In this document: piece by piece, positions 25,786-34,410 of the stretch
Layout: the number at the start of each line of letters is the position of its first letter
Position numbering within the stretch: the stretch's first letter is position 1
Source: Gemmatimonadota bacterium
GTDB taxonomy: Bacteria > Gemmatimonadota > Gemmatimonadetes > Longimicrobiales > Longimicrobiaceae
Direction of reading: 5' to 3'
DNA: 41,442 nucleotides
NCBI GenBank assembly: GCA_028287185.1
Contig: JAQBQD010000210.1
Span: forward strand, 1 to 41,442
Translations under genes and position numbers: made by a program
The notes under the pieces: model-generated
What the model was told of the DNA's origin: nothing
What the model saw: the letters and a program-made list of their open reading frames with translations, nothing else
Database searches by the model: none

Positions 25786-26188
25786 CGGGGGCTCGCGGGC
25801 AGGATGGGCGACGGGGAAACCGGCACGGCGCGCCGCCGTCCTGCCGTGCGCTCACGTGCGGGGCGCTCGACTCGGGCGGAAAGACGTGCGTGAGAGTAGG
25901 TCCGGGGGACGGGTGGAGTGGAAACAGACGGCCCGGACGAGTCCAAGGATGAAGCGGGCGATACCGGCGCGCAAGGAAGTTCGGTAACGGTGCGTGGGAT
26001 GCGGGACACGATGCGTTGCCGCGGATCACGCGGGCGCGGGATGCCCGTCGCACCGAGCCTCGAAATGCGACGCCGGGAGACCTCCGGGGAGCCCGGACCG
26101 GTTGAACGGACTCCGTTTGCAGACTATGTTTCGGGACCGCACCTCCCATCCGCCGATCCGCCCCGCCCCCGTTCCGGAGCCCGTTCCC
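25786..26188. other. Divergent intergenic region with one promoter
   Basis: Separates the eCIS-signature gene (minus) from the DUF5995 gene (plus). A plus-strand promoter is seen at 26102-26130. No matching minus-strand promoter of similar quality, no repeat and no small gene were found. Confidence 0.5.
26102..26130 (+). promoter_or_regulatory. Sigma70-type promoter of the DUF5995 gene
   Basis: TTGAAC (26102-26107), 17 bp, TATGTT (26125-26130) predicts a start near 26137 and a 52-nt leader to the ATG at 26189. The -10 overlaps the alternative ATG at 26126, arguing against that start. Confidence 0.55.
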
Positions 26189-26986
26189 ATGCCGCAGGCG
26201 CGCACCATCGACGAGGTCGTCGGCCGGCTGGAAGGCATCATCGACCACTGCATCCGCACGGGAAGCCGGCTGGGCTACTTCGCGGCGCTGTACAACCGCG
26301 TGACGCAGCGGGTGAAGCTGGGAATCGACAACGGGGAGTTCGACGACGGGCCGCGTATGGAGCGGCTGGACGTGACCTTCGCCAACCGCTACCTGGCCGC
26401 GTACGACCAGCTCCGCGCCGGCGAGGTGCCCAGCCGCTCCTGGCTGCTGGCGTTCGACGCGGCGGCGGGCGACGGGCACGCGGTGGTGCAGCACCTGATG
26501 GCGGGCATGAACGCGCACATCAACCTGGACCTGGGCGTCGCCGCCGCGCGCACCTGCCCCGGCGGGGAGCTGGCGGGCCTGGCGGGCGACTTCGACCGCA
26601 TCAACGACATCCTGGCGACGCTCACGCCCGTGGTGGAGAAGGAGCTGGACGAAACCTCGTTCGACTTCGACGCGCTCGCCTCGCTGGCGCCCAGGCTGGA
26701 GCTGAGGATCGTGGGCGTGGCCATGCGCGAGGCGCGCGCGGCCGCGTGGAGCCTGGCGAAGCACCTGGCCCCGCTCCCCATCGAGCGGCAGCTCCGGCCC
26801 ATGGCGACGCGCGACGACGAGGCGGTGGGACTGGGCCTGGCGGTGCTGGCGCCCGGGCCGCTGGTGTCGTTCATCCGCCGCACCGAGAGCCCGGACGTGG
26901 CGCACAACATCCGCATCCTGGCCTCGGGCGAGTTCAAGCACCCCGCCGTGCCGGCGCACCTGGTGGACGGCGCGCCGGCCGCGTAG
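26189..26986 (+). CDS. DUF5995 family protein
   Basis: A 265-residue, mostly alpha-helical protein. Sequence features recalled from DUF5995 are the N-terminal TIDEVVGRLEGIIDHCIRTGSRLGYFAALYNRVTQRVKLGI, the central FANRYLAAYDQLRAGEVPSRSWLLAFDAA and the motif QHLMAGMNAHINLDLGVAAARTCPG, with His residues that could bind metal or heme. No catalytic role is established for the family. There is no signal peptide. GGAG upstream and the promoter position favour ATG 26189 over 26126. Confidence 0.88.
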   Translation: MPQARTIDEVVGRLEGIIDHCIRTGSRLGYFAALYNRVTQRVKLGIDNGEFDDGPRMERLDVTFANRYLAAYDQLRAGEVPSRSWLLAFDAAAGDGHAVVQHLMAGMNAHINLDLGVAAARTCPGGELAGLAGDFDRINDILATLTPVVEKELDETSFDFDALASLAPRLELRIVGVAMREARAAAWSLAKHLAPLPIERQLRPMATRDDEAVGLGLAVLAPGPLVSFIRRTESPDVAHNIRILASGEFKHPAVPAHLVDGAPAA

Positions 26987-27208
26987 CGCGCCGCCTGGAT
27001 CGGAGAACGCCGCCGGGGTCCGGGGAGCAGGGGATCGGCGCATCGGCGTCCGTGCCCGCTCTCGGATGGGATGCCGGAAAGGTGAACAGGAGGACGCCCG
27101 CCGGTGCGAGGTCGTCGGGCGGGGGAGGGCGGTTCATCGTCACGGCCGCCGGGCGGGCGGTGGAGCGCGCTTCGGCCGCCGGCGCGGCCCCCGCCGCCGA
27201 CGGACCGG

Positions 27209-27589
27209 CTACGCGGCGGCCAGGCGGGGCTCGTGGTGGCATTGGTAGCAGACGAGCGGGTGGGGCAGGCCGATGGCGGTGCCGGGCTTCACCGTGAGCG
27301 CGTGGCCGCAGCGGGGGCAGTCGCCGCGGAAGGCGTACACGCGGTAGCGCCCGCGGAAGGCGCGCCACACCACGGCGCCCACCATGAAGAACGGCAGCGC
27401 GGTGAGGAAGGGATCGAAGGTGAGCGCGAAGGTGGCGATGCTGCCGCCCGCCCACAGCGCCAGCAGGCCCGCCGTGCGCGCCGCCCAGGCCCACGGCGAA
27501 AGGCGGGAAAGCTCCAGCAGCGCGGGGCGGGACGGATGCCCTCCCAGCACCACCCACGCGGTCACGGCCTGCACGGCGGAAGCGCCCAT
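27209..27589 (-). CDS. Membrane protein with C-terminal zinc ribbon, hypothetical
   Basis: 126 residues with two hydrophobic segments (AWAARTAGLLALWAGGSIATFAL and PFLTALPFFMVGAVVWRAF), then a cytosolic zinc ribbon: CPRCGHALTVKPG...LVCYQCHHEP, two Cys pairs about 20 residues apart. It resembles small membrane-anchored zinc-ribbon proteins of unknown role. AAGG lies eight bases before the ATG. The upstream divergent region separates it from the methyltransferase-like gene. Confidence 0.75.
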   Translation of the reverse strand: MGASAVQAVTAWVVLGGHPSRPALLELSRLSPWAWAARTAGLLALWAGGSIATFALTFDPFLTALPFFMVGAVVWRAFRGRYRVYAFRGDCPRCGHALTVKPGTAIGLPHPLVCYQCHHEPRLAAA

Positions 27590-28046
27590 CGCTTGAGCCT
27601 TTGTCCGGTGCCCTTCGCCGGCCTTCCGTGGGGAGCCGCCCCACGCTGACGCAATCTGCCGCCGCGGCGCGGGGCACGGGATCGGGAGACACCCGCGGCG
27701 CGCGTGCGGAATCCGCTGACGCGTGGGGTGTCGGTTCGGAAGCGCCGCGGAGCCGGGGCATCTCGTCCGCGGCACGTTCCGCCGGCCGATCCCAGCCGAG
27801 CCGGGGGTCTCCTCCTTAACCGATCCGCGCGCGTGGAGCCGGGATTCGGAGGAGGGGCGGGGCCCTGGCCGGGCCGGGTGGGGTGCGCGTAAATTCTCGG
27901 CAAACGATTCCACACGAGGTTCGGCGAGGTGCATCGACTCCCGATGCACGCGCTCCTGCCTTCCATCCTCCCGGAGCCTGTCCGATGTCCCACGCCGCCG
28001 CCCGGCCCCCTTGCACCGAGCTCCCCGTCCGCACGGAGGTGCGCGC
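27590..28046. other. Divergent intergenic region
   Basis: Between the zinc-ribbon gene (minus) and the methyltransferase-like gene (plus). It contains a 7-bp hairpin CGTGGGG-AGCCG-CCCCACG (27627-27645) and an AT-rich patch with TAAATT at 27890-27895 that could be a -10 for the plus-strand gene, though no -35 is clear. No gene is supported; open frames continue from the real gene. Confidence 0.4.
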
Positions 28047-29321
28047 GTGACGCCTACGCCGGTGCCGTCCGGCGCGAGCCCGGGCGAGGGCCAGCCGCCG
28101 GCGGAGGACGCGCTGGGCATGCTGGCCCGCATGCGCCGCGGCACGCGCTACCAGCCGGCGCCCGGCGCCCCCGACGCCGCGGCGGACGACGACGATCCCA
28201 ACGGGTGCCTGCCCAAGCTGCGGCTGCTGCTGGACACCGGGTTCGACCTGGCGGGCAGCAGCATGCTTTCCCTGGGCGCCAGCAGCGCGCTGTACGAGCT
28301 GGAGATGGCGCGCGCCGCGGCCGGCCGCGCCTGCGAGCCGGGGGCGCCCCAGGCCGTGCACCTGGTGGACCTGGACGCCGACGCGCTGAAGGTGGCGGCG
28401 GACGGGTTCGCGGAGCTGCACGTCCCGGACTTCCGCGCCGTCCGCGCGACCGCGGACGGCTTCGCGTTCGAGCGCGCCTACGACGTGTGCTTCTTCCTGA
28501 GCCTGTATCACCACTACGACCGCCTGGGCGGCGACTACCGGACGCGGGGCGCGCGCGTGCTCCGGGAGATCGGGCGGCACTGCCAGACGCTCTTCTTCGA
28601 GACGGGGCAGACGGACGACACCGTGCCCGGCTCGGAGCGCTGGCCCGCCATGCTGGAGATGGCGGCGCACGAGTCGCCCGCCGCGTGGCTGGAGGCGCGG
28701 ATCCCGGAGATGACGGGCTACGACTCCTTCGCGCGCCTGGGAACCAACCCCCGCACCCGCCGCCACCTGTACGCCTTCTGGCGTGCGCGGCCGGTGGATG
28801 CGGCGCCGGCGTTCGCGGCCGGGGTCTTCCCGGCCGCGCGACCGGCAGGCACGGCGGGGGAGACGGCGGTGGTGGCGGTGGACCGGGAACCGGGCGGCGG
28901 CCTCGCTTGGAGCGCGCCGGCCGGCGGGTCTTCCGCACCGCTGGGGGAGGGCGTCGACGCGGTGAAGGGCCGCAGCGCCTTCATCGACTGCCGCTTTACG
29001 GGCGCGGACGTGCCGGCCGAGGAGCGGAGCGCCGGGATCGGCGAGGTGGTGGCCGCCCTGGCCGGCGTGGATCCGCGCTCGTACGTGCTGCTGCTGGGGC
29101 ACACGGGCGCCCTGCGCGACGTGCCCGACGGCGTCAACGCCGCGTACCGGGTCCGCTGCGGCGACGAGGCGGACGTGCCGGGGCGGCTGCGCACCGCCGC
29201 GTTCAGCGGCTTCGGGATGGCCTGCGTGGACGAGCGCCTGCGCACCCCCGCCGTCCGGGAGCTGGCCGCCGGGCTGGGCCTGCGCCTGGTCTTCGCCTCG
29301 GACGGCGGGATCCGTACGTAG
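28047..29321 (+). CDS. SAM-dependent methyltransferase-like protein with an unassigned C-terminal domain
   Basis: A 424-residue protein. Residues about 50-230 have a class I methyltransferase order: SSMLSLGASSALYELEMA at the glycine-loop position, VHLVDLDADALKVAAD with acidic residues after strand 2, RAVRATADGF, and AYDVCFFLSLYHHYDRLGGDYRTRGARVLREIGRHCQTLFFETG. The CmoB/DUF1698 group has a comparable LYH motif. The last 130 residues (GRSAFIDCRFTG to FASDGGIRT) match nothing I recognise. GTG at 28047 is well supported by GGAGGTG six bases upstream. A hairpin terminator follows. The substrate is unknown. Confidence 0.75.
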   Translation: MTPTPVPSGASPGEGQPPAEDALGMLARMRRGTRYQPAPGAPDAAADDDDPNGCLPKLRLLLDTGFDLAGSSMLSLGASSALYELEMARAAAGRACEPGAPQAVHLVDLDADALKVAADGFAELHVPDFRAVRATADGFAFERAYDVCFFLSLYHHYDRLGGDYRTRGARVLREIGRHCQTLFFETGQTDDTVPGSERWPAMLEMAAHESPAAWLEARIPEMTGYDSFARLGTNPRTRRHLYAFWRARPVDAAPAFAAGVFPAARPAGTAGETAVVAVDREPGGGLAWSAPAGGSSAPLGEGVDAVKGRSAFIDCRFTGADVPAEERSAGIGEVVAALAGVDPRSYVLLLGHTGALRDVPDGVNAAYRVRCGDEADVPGRLRTAAFSGFGMACVDERLRTPAVRELAAGLGLRLVFASDGGIRT

Positions 29322-29350
29322 GCCGCTTCCAGTGTCGTCCGCCCGCCGAT

Positions 29351-29382
29351 CGCCCGCCGGACCCGTTAGGATCCGGCGGGCG
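29351..29382 (+). terminator. Hairpin terminator after the methyltransferase-like gene
   Basis: CGCCCGCCGGA (29351-29361) pairs with TCCGGCGGGCG (29372-29382), an 11-bp perfect stem with a 10-nt loop, 30 bp after the stop. No T-run follows. Confidence 0.6.
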
Positions 29383-29572
29383 CTCGTGCGATGGGGCCGG
29401 GCGGGACTCGAAACCCTCCTCGACCGGCCCCGTGCGCTTCCGCGGATCGAGGGCGGTTCCGGCGCGGAGGCTGGCCCGGCCGGCGGGGGCGACGTACTAT
29501 TGCGGCCGGGGCGATTCAGAGCCGCCACGCCCCGCGCCCGACGACCGGGGCGGCACCATCGAAGAGGACCGC

Positions 29573-29770
29573 ATGAGCAGCCACGACCCCGGCGCCCCGG
29601 ATGCGCCGGACGCCGACGACGAGACCACCCGCCGCGCGCTGGAGATCCACCGCCGGCTGATGCGCGAGCACAACCTCGAGTTCTACCACATTCCCGAGAA
29701 GCCCGCGTCGCCGCCCGCCCCCGCTCCGCCGCCCGCGGAGCCGCGCAGCGACGAGCCGGACGCGGGCTGA
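29573..29770 (+). CDS. Small 65-aa acidic, proline-tailed protein
   Basis: 65 residues: an acidic head (MSSHDPGAPDAPDADDETT), one amphipathic helix (RRALEIHRRLMREHNLEFYHIPEK) and a Pro/Ala-rich tail. It has no membrane segment or cysteine and no family was recognised. GAGGA lies six bases before the ATG. The gene sits 70 bp before the cupin gene on the same strand, so co-transcription is likely. Conservation of the helix would be the best test that it is translated. Confidence 0.65.
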   Translation: MSSHDPGAPDAPDADDETTRRALEIHRRLMREHNLEFYHIPEKPASPPAPAPPPAEPRSDEPDAG

Positions 29771-29840
29771 ACGGATCCGCCTCCGCGCACGAGCCCGGGG
29801 GCGCCGCAATCGACATCGAACGCAACGCGGGAGCCGACCC

Positions 29841-30311
29841 ATGCCGCAGGCCCACGACCTTCCCCCGGGCGCCCACGCCGGCGACGCGCAGCCGCTGCCC
29901 GAGGGCGGCGACGGCATCACCGTGGTGCGCGGAAGCGGCCTCTGCCGCGGGTGGAACAACATCCGCTACAAGGCCGGCATGTCCGCCGCGAACGTGGGAT
30001 CGAAGGAGCTGTCGATGAACGTGGCCACCATCCCTCCGGGCGGCGTGGCGTTCGCGCACGTGCACGTGGACTTCGAGGTGATGCTCTACATCCTGCAGGG
30101 ACGCGTGCGCCACGAGTACGGCGACGGGCTGCGGCAGACGGTGGAGAACCAGGCGGGCGACTTCATCTTCATCGAGCCCGGCGTGCCGCACGAGGTGTTC
30201 AACGCCAGCGACACCGAGCCCGTGGTGGCCGTCGTCGCCCGCTCGGACGCGGGCGAGTGGGAGAACATCGTGGACTACGACCGCGCCACGGGCGGGCTGA
30301 AGCCGCGCTGA
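29841..30311 (+). CDS. Cupin domain protein
   Basis: A 156-residue single-domain cupin. Motif 1 is PPGGVAFAHVHVDFEVMLYILQGRVRHEYG with H73, H75 and E79, and motif 2 is AGDFIFIEPGVPHEVFN with H117: the full three-His one-Glu metal site. It is cytoplasmic; the C-terminal VVAVVARSDAGEWENIVDYD closes the barrel. Cupins of this size include isomerases, dioxygenases and sugar-binding proteins, so function is open. GGGAG lies nine bases before the ATG. The 65-aa gene precedes it and a secreted protein gene follows after 128 bp. Confidence 0.92.
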   Translation: MPQAHDLPPGAHAGDAQPLPEGGDGITVVRGSGLCRGWNNIRYKAGMSAANVGSKELSMNVATIPPGGVAFAHVHVDFEVMLYILQGRVRHEYGDGLRQTVENQAGDFIFIEPGVPHEVFNASDTEPVVAVVARSDAGEWENIVDYDRATGGLKPR

Positions 30312-30439
30312 CGACGTCCGGGGGATTCGACACGACCTCGGCGCGCGTCTCGAAATCCCCGGACCGGGAGCCCGATCCTTGCCGGAGCCATCCACCGCCG
30401 GCCTTCGCCCTCCTTCCTCGACCCCCAGCCCGGACCACG

Positions 30440-31066
30440 ATGCTTCCCTTCCGCCGCGGCGTGCTCGTCCTCACCGCCCTCGGCTGCCTCGTCGCCGCGG
30501 AGACCCGCGCGCAGGCCGTGCCGGCGACGGCGGCCGCCACCGGGTCGCCGCGCGTGGACGGGCACGTGGGGCTGATGTTCGGCAACGGCTTCGCCTTCTG
30601 GCTGACGGCGCCCACGGGGTGGGTGCTGGATGCCGATGCGGGCCGCGCGAACGGCGTGTACGGCACCTTCTACCGCTTGGGCGAGAGCTGGCGCGAGGGC
30701 ACAGCGGTGATGTACGCCAACTCCATGTCCAGGGCGGCCGACGGCATCCACAACGCGGACGAGGCCGCGGCGCACGAGGTGGCGGGGATGCGCGCCGAGG
30801 TGCCGCAGGCTCGCATGGAGGCGGCGCCCGCGCTGCCCACGGGAGCCGGAGGCACGGCCGTGGTGCGCCACTTCCGCGGGATGCCGGGCGGCAGCGTGGA
30901 GGCCGTGGCCTACGTGGACGCGCCCGAGGTGGTGGCGGTGATCGCCCTGACCGCGCGCAGCGAGGAGGCGTTCGCCGCGGCGCTGCCCGACTTCGCCCGC
31001 CTGGTGGCGTCGTACCGGCCGGCGGGCAACGTGGAAGAGAAGGTCGAGCGCGGAGCGAAGCCCTGA
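30440..31066 (+). CDS. Secreted protein of unknown function
   Basis: 208 residues with a signal peptide (RRGVLVLTALGCLVAAETRAQA). The mature part begins with GLMFGNGFAFWLTAPTGWVLD, a pattern seen in PsbP/DUF1795-like and similar periplasmic stress proteins, and continues with alternating strands and helices (EGTAVMYANSMSR, VEAVAYVDAPEVVAVIALTARSEEAFAAALPDFARLVASY). The family assignment is a guess. The allantoinase gene starts three bases after its stop, so it may be the first gene of the urate cluster transcript, although no link to ureides is evident. Confidence 0.7.
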   Translation: MLPFRRGVLVLTALGCLVAAETRAQAVPATAAATGSPRVDGHVGLMFGNGFAFWLTAPTGWVLDADAGRANGVYGTFYRLGESWREGTAVMYANSMSRAADGIHNADEAAAHEVAGMRAEVPQARMEAAPALPTGAGGTAVVRHFRGMPGGSVEAVAYVDAPEVVAVIALTARSEEAFAAALPDFARLVASYRPAGNVEEKVERGAKP

Positions 31067-31068
31067 GC

Positions 31069-32445
31069 GTGGCGGCCCTCCCGTTCATCCCCGACCTCGT
31101 CGTCCGCTCGCGCCGCGTGGTGCTGCCCGAAGGCGAGCGCGCCGCCGCCGTCCACGTGGCGGACGGCCGCATCGTCGCGGTCGCCGGCTGGGAGGACGTG
31201 CCGGCGGGGTGCGCCGTGGAGGACGTCGGCGACCTGGCGCTGATGCCCGGCGCGGTGGACACGCACGTGCACGCCAACGAGCCGGGCCGCGAGGAGTGGG
31301 AGGGCTTCGCCACCGCCACCCGCGCCGCCGCGGCCGGGGGTGTGACGACCATCGTGGAGATGCCGCTCAACGCGGTGCCCGCCACGACGACGGCCGCCGC
31401 CTTCCGCGCGAAGGTGGCCGCGGCGCAGGGGAAGTGCGCGGTGGACGTGGGGTTGTGGGGCGGCGCGGTGCCGGGGAACGCCGGCGAGCTCGCGCCGATG
31501 CTGGACGCGGGCGTGCTGGGCTTCAAGTGCTTTCTCGTCCCCTCCGGCGTGGACGAGTTCGGCGCGCTGGGCGAGGCGGACCTGCGGGCCGCGATGCGCG
31601 AGATCGCCCGGCTGGGCTCCGTGCTCCTCGTCCACGCCGAGCTGCCGGGGCCCATCGACGCGGCGGCGGGGGCGATCGACGGCGCCGATCCCGCGCGGTA
31701 CGAGACGTACCTGCGCTCGCGCCCCAACGCGGCGGAGGACGAGGCGGTGGCGCTGCTCGTTCGCCTGGTTCGCGAGACGGGGTGCCGCACGCACGTGGTC
31801 CATCTCGCGTCCGCCACCGCCGTGCCCCTGCTGCACGCCGCGCGGGCGGGCGGCCTGCCGATCACGGCCGAGACGTGCCCGCACTACCTGCGCTTCACGG
31901 CCGAGGACGTGCCGGACGGGGCCACGGAGTTCAAGTGCGCCCCGCCCATCCGAGACCGCGCCAACCGCGACCACCTGTGGGACGCGCTGGAGGACGGCAC
32001 CGCGTGCATGGTCGCCTCCGACCACTCGCCCTGCCCGCCGGCGATGAAGCTGGCCGGCAGCGGAGACTTTCTGCGCGCCTGGGGCGGCATCGCGTCGCTG
32101 CAGGTGTGGGTGCCGGCGCTGTGGAGCGAGGCGCGGGCCCGCGGCCACACCCTGCGCCAGCTCGCGGAGTGGACCTCCACCGCCCCCGCGCGCCTGGCGG
32201 GGCTCGGGCGGCGGAAGGGCGCCATCGCCGTGGGGCTGGACGCCGACTTCGCCGCGTGGGACCCCGATGCCGCGTTCGTGGTCGATCCCCTGAAGCTGCT
32301 CCACCGCCATCCCGTGACGCCGTACGCGGGCGCCATCCTGCAGGGCGTGGTGCACGCCGCCTGGGTGCGCGGGCGGCGCGCCTTCACGGCGGGCGAGCCT
32401 GCGCCCGAGCCGCACGGACACATCCTGTACCGGAGACCCGAATGA
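31069..32445 (+). CDS. allB: Allantoinase
   Basis: Hydrolyses allantoin to allantoate, with two metals. The 458 residues show the cyclic amidohydrolase order: VDTHVHANEPGREEWEGF (H-x-H), GGVTTIVEMPLNAVPATT, LGFKCFLVPSGVDEFGAL (carboxylated Lys), VLLVHAE, RTHVVHLASA, ITAETCPHYLRFTAEDVPDGATEFKCAPPIRD and CMVASDHSPCPP (metal Asp). Those blocks separate it from dihydropyrimidinase. GTG is the start, directly after the secreted protein's stop. The stop overlaps the allantoicase ATG (ATGA). Cytoplasmic. Confidence 0.96.
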   Translation: MAALPFIPDLVVRSRRVVLPEGERAAAVHVADGRIVAVAGWEDVPAGCAVEDVGDLALMPGAVDTHVHANEPGREEWEGFATATRAAAAGGVTTIVEMPLNAVPATTTAAAFRAKVAAAQGKCAVDVGLWGGAVPGNAGELAPMLDAGVLGFKCFLVPSGVDEFGALGEADLRAAMREIARLGSVLLVHAELPGPIDAAAGAIDGADPARYETYLRSRPNAAEDEAVALLVRLVRETGCRTHVVHLASATAVPLLHAARAGGLPITAETCPHYLRFTAEDVPDGATEFKCAPPIRDRANRDHLWDALEDGTACMVASDHSPCPPAMKLAGSGDFLRAWGGIASLQVWVPALWSEARARGHTLRQLAEWTSTAPARLAGLGRRKGAIAVGLDADFAAWDPDAAFVVDPLKLLHRHPVTPYAGAILQGVVHAAWVRGRRAFTAGEPAPEPHGHILYRRPE

Positions 32446-33452
32446 CCGATTTCACGGCCCTCACCGACCTGGCCGCCGAGCGGCTGGGCGGCGCCGTGCT
32501 GCTGGCGAACGACGAGTTCTTCGCGCCCAAGGAGGCGCTTCTGCGCGCCGCGCCGGCCGAGTGGCGCGAGGGGGAGTACACCGACCGGGGCAAGTGGATG
32601 GACGGTTGGGAGACGCGCCGCCGCCGCACGCCCGGCCACGACTGGTGCATCGTGCGCCTGGGCCTGCCGGGGGTGATCCGCGGGCTGTGCGTGGACACCG
32701 CGTTCTTCACCGGCAACTATCCCGACGCGTTCTCGATGGAGGCCGCCGCGCTGCCCGGCGTGCCCGACCCCGAGACGATCGCGGCGGACGACGCGCTGTG
32801 GACCGAGATCCGCTCCCGCGCGGACCTGGCCGGCGACGCGCGCAACCTCTTCCCGGTGGAGTCCGGCGAGCGGTGGACGCACCTGCGCTTCCACATCTAC
32901 CCCGACGGCGGCGTGGCGCGGCTGCGGGTGCACGGCGAGCCGGCACCCGACTGGGCGGCCCTGCTGCGCCGCGGCGGCGACGTGGACCTGGGGGCGCTGG
33001 AGAACGGCGGGCGCGTGCTGGCGTCCAGCAACGCGCACTACGGCAACCCGCAGAACATGCTGCAGCCCGGCCGCTCCACGCACATGGGCGATGGCTGGGA
33101 GACCAGCCGCCGGCGCGGCCCCGGGCACGACTGGAGCATCGTCCGCCTCGCCCGCCCCGGCCGCCTGACGCGCGTGGAGCTGGATACCGACCACTTCAAG
33201 GGCAACGCGCCCGGAAGCTGCTCGCTGGAAGGCATCCACGCCCCCGATGCGGCGGTCGGGGAGCTGTCCGCAGGTGCGGTGGAGTGGATTCCGCTGGTGG
33301 CCGAGACGCGCCTGCAGCCGCACGCCCGGCACGCGTGGGAAGCCGAGGTCGCCGCGCACGGCGCGCTGACCCACGTGCGGATCCGCATCTTCCCGGACGG
33401 CGGCGTGGCGCGCCTGCGCCTGTTCGGGCGGCCGGAGGACGGCGCCGCGTGA
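32442..33452 (+). CDS. alc: Allantoicase
   Basis: Hydrolyses allantoate to ureidoglycolate and urea. The 336 residues are two copies of the allantoicase jelly-roll: first DGWETRRRRTPGHDWCIVRLGLPGVIRGLCVDTAFFTGNYPDAFSMEAA with LRFHIYPDGGVARLRVHGE, then DGWETSRRRGPGHDWSIVRLARPGRLTRVELDTDHFKGNAPGSCSLEG with IRIFPDGGVARLRLFG. Its presence means this organism uses the urea-releasing branch. Its ATG overlaps the allB stop and its stop overlaps the uraD GTG. Confidence 0.96.
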   Translation: MTDFTALTDLAAERLGGAVLLANDEFFAPKEALLRAAPAEWREGEYTDRGKWMDGWETRRRRTPGHDWCIVRLGLPGVIRGLCVDTAFFTGNYPDAFSMEAAALPGVPDPETIAADDALWTEIRSRADLAGDARNLFPVESGERWTHLRFHIYPDGGVARLRVHGEPAPDWAALLRRGGDVDLGALENGGRVLASSNAHYGNPQNMLQPGRSTHMGDGWETSRRRGPGHDWSIVRLARPGRLTRVELDTDHFKGNAPGSCSLEGIHAPDAAVGELSAGAVEWIPLVAETRLQPHARHAWEAEVAAHGALTHVRIRIFPDGGVARLRLFGRPEDGAA

Positions 33453-33955
33453 CCGGCCTGGAGCGGCTGAACGCGCTGCCCGCGGACGAGGCGGACGCGG
33501 AGATGCGGCGCTGCTGCGGAAGCCCCGAATGGGCGCGGCGGATGGCGGCGGCGCGGCCGTTCGTCTCGGAGGAAGAGCTTCTCGACGCGGCCGATGCGAC
33601 GTGGGACGCGCTGCCGCCGGAGGAGTGGCTGGCCGCCTTCCGCGCGCACCCCCGCATCGGCGAGCGAAAGGCGGAGCGGCCGCAGGCGGGCACCGCGGCG
33701 TGGTCCGCGCAGGAGCAGGCTGGCGTGGGCGATGCGGATGCCGACACCCGCGCCGCGCTGGCCGAGGCGAACCGCGCCTACGAGGAGCGCTTCGGCTGGA
33801 TCTTCCTGGTCTGCGCCACGGGCCGCACCGCGGGCGAGATGCTGGCGTCGGCCCGCGCGCGCCTGGACAACGAGCCCGACGACGAGCTTCGCGTGGCGGC
33901 CGACGAGCAGCGCCGCATCACCCGACTTCGGCTGGAGAAGCTGCTGACGCCATGA
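33449..33955 (+). CDS. uraD: 2-oxo-4-hydroxy-4-carboxy-5-ureidoimidazoline (OHCU) decarboxylase
   Basis: Third step of urate breakdown, decarboxylating OHCU to S-allantoin. The 168 residues match the family: RLNALPADEADAEMRRCCGSPEWARRM, then FRAHPRIGERK, SAQEQAGV and EANRAYEERFGWIFLVCATGRTAGEML with the C-terminal helix LRLEKLL. The His in AHPRIG is the expected active-site base. GTG start within the GTGA overlap with alc, and the stop overlaps the uraH ATG. Confidence 0.96.
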   Translation: MTGLERLNALPADEADAEMRRCCGSPEWARRMAAARPFVSEEELLDAADATWDALPPEEWLAAFRAHPRIGERKAERPQAGTAAWSAQEQAGVGDADADTRAALAEANRAYEERFGWIFLVCATGRTAGEMLASARARLDNEPDDELRVAADEQRRITRLRLEKLLTP

Positions 33956-34296
33956 GCACACTATCCACGCACGTGCTGGACACCACCCGCGGCCTGCCCG
34001 CCGCGGACGTGCCCGTCACCCTGGAGCGCCTGGACGGCCCCGACGGCCCCACGCGCCTCTGCGACGCCGCCACCGACGCCGACGGCCGCGTCCGCGGCCT
34101 GCTGCCGGAGGGCGTCGCCCTGGAAGCCGGCCTGTACCGCCTCACCTTCGACACGTGGGCCTACTTCGCCGCGGCCGGCGGCGAGGCGTTCTACCCGGAG
34201 GTCTCCATCGTCTTCCAGGTCCGCGACACCTCCCGCCACCACCACGTGCCGCTCCTGCTCTCCCCATTCGGCTACTCGACGTATCGCGGGAGCTGA
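33952..34296 (+). CDS. uraH: 5-hydroxyisourate hydrolase (transthyretin-like)
   Basis: Hydrolyses 5-hydroxyisourate, the product of uricase, to OHCU. The 114 residues begin STHVLDTTRGLPAADVPVTLERL and end LLSPFGYSTYRGS; the C-terminal YRGS tetrapeptide and the His in THVLD and RHHHVPLLL are the hallmark of the enzyme as against transthyretin itself. Last of four genes with overlapping start/stop codons. The uricase that makes its substrate lies about 940 bp downstream, beyond a toxin-antitoxin pair. Confidence 0.96.
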   Translation: MSTLSTHVLDTTRGLPAADVPVTLERLDGPDGPTRLCDAATDADGRVRGLLPEGVALEAGLYRLTFDTWAYFAAAGGEAFYPEVSIVFQVRDTSRHHHVPLLLSPFGYSTYRGS

Positions 34297-34381
34297 AGAC
34301 TTGCGGAAACGGCTCGGTCCTCGCATATGAACGCATTAGAGAGCGGGTAATTCGGGACTTGGCGGGCCAGAGGGCTGCGAC

Positions 34382-34410
34382 TTGCCATCTATCGGAATTG
34401 AATATATAAT
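34382..34410 (+). promoter_or_regulatory. Near-consensus sigma70 promoter overlapping the toxin start
   Basis: TTGCCA (34382-34387), 17 bp, TATAAT (34405-34410). The -10 is perfect, the best in the window, in an AT-rich patch. It overlaps the ATG of the toxin (34409), so the predicted transcript start (about 34417) lies inside the coding region as called. Confidence 0.5.

Noticed and set aside
26126..26188. Upstream ATG (MFRDRTSH) for the DUF5995 gene
   Set aside because: It coincides with the predicted -10 element TATGTT and has no ribosome site; the ATG at 26189 has GGAG.
24131..27043. A 970-codon minus-strand open frame
   Set aside because: It is antisense to the DUF5995 gene and out of frame with the 814-aa flavoprotein gene; its product is Arg/Gly/Ala-rich without domains.
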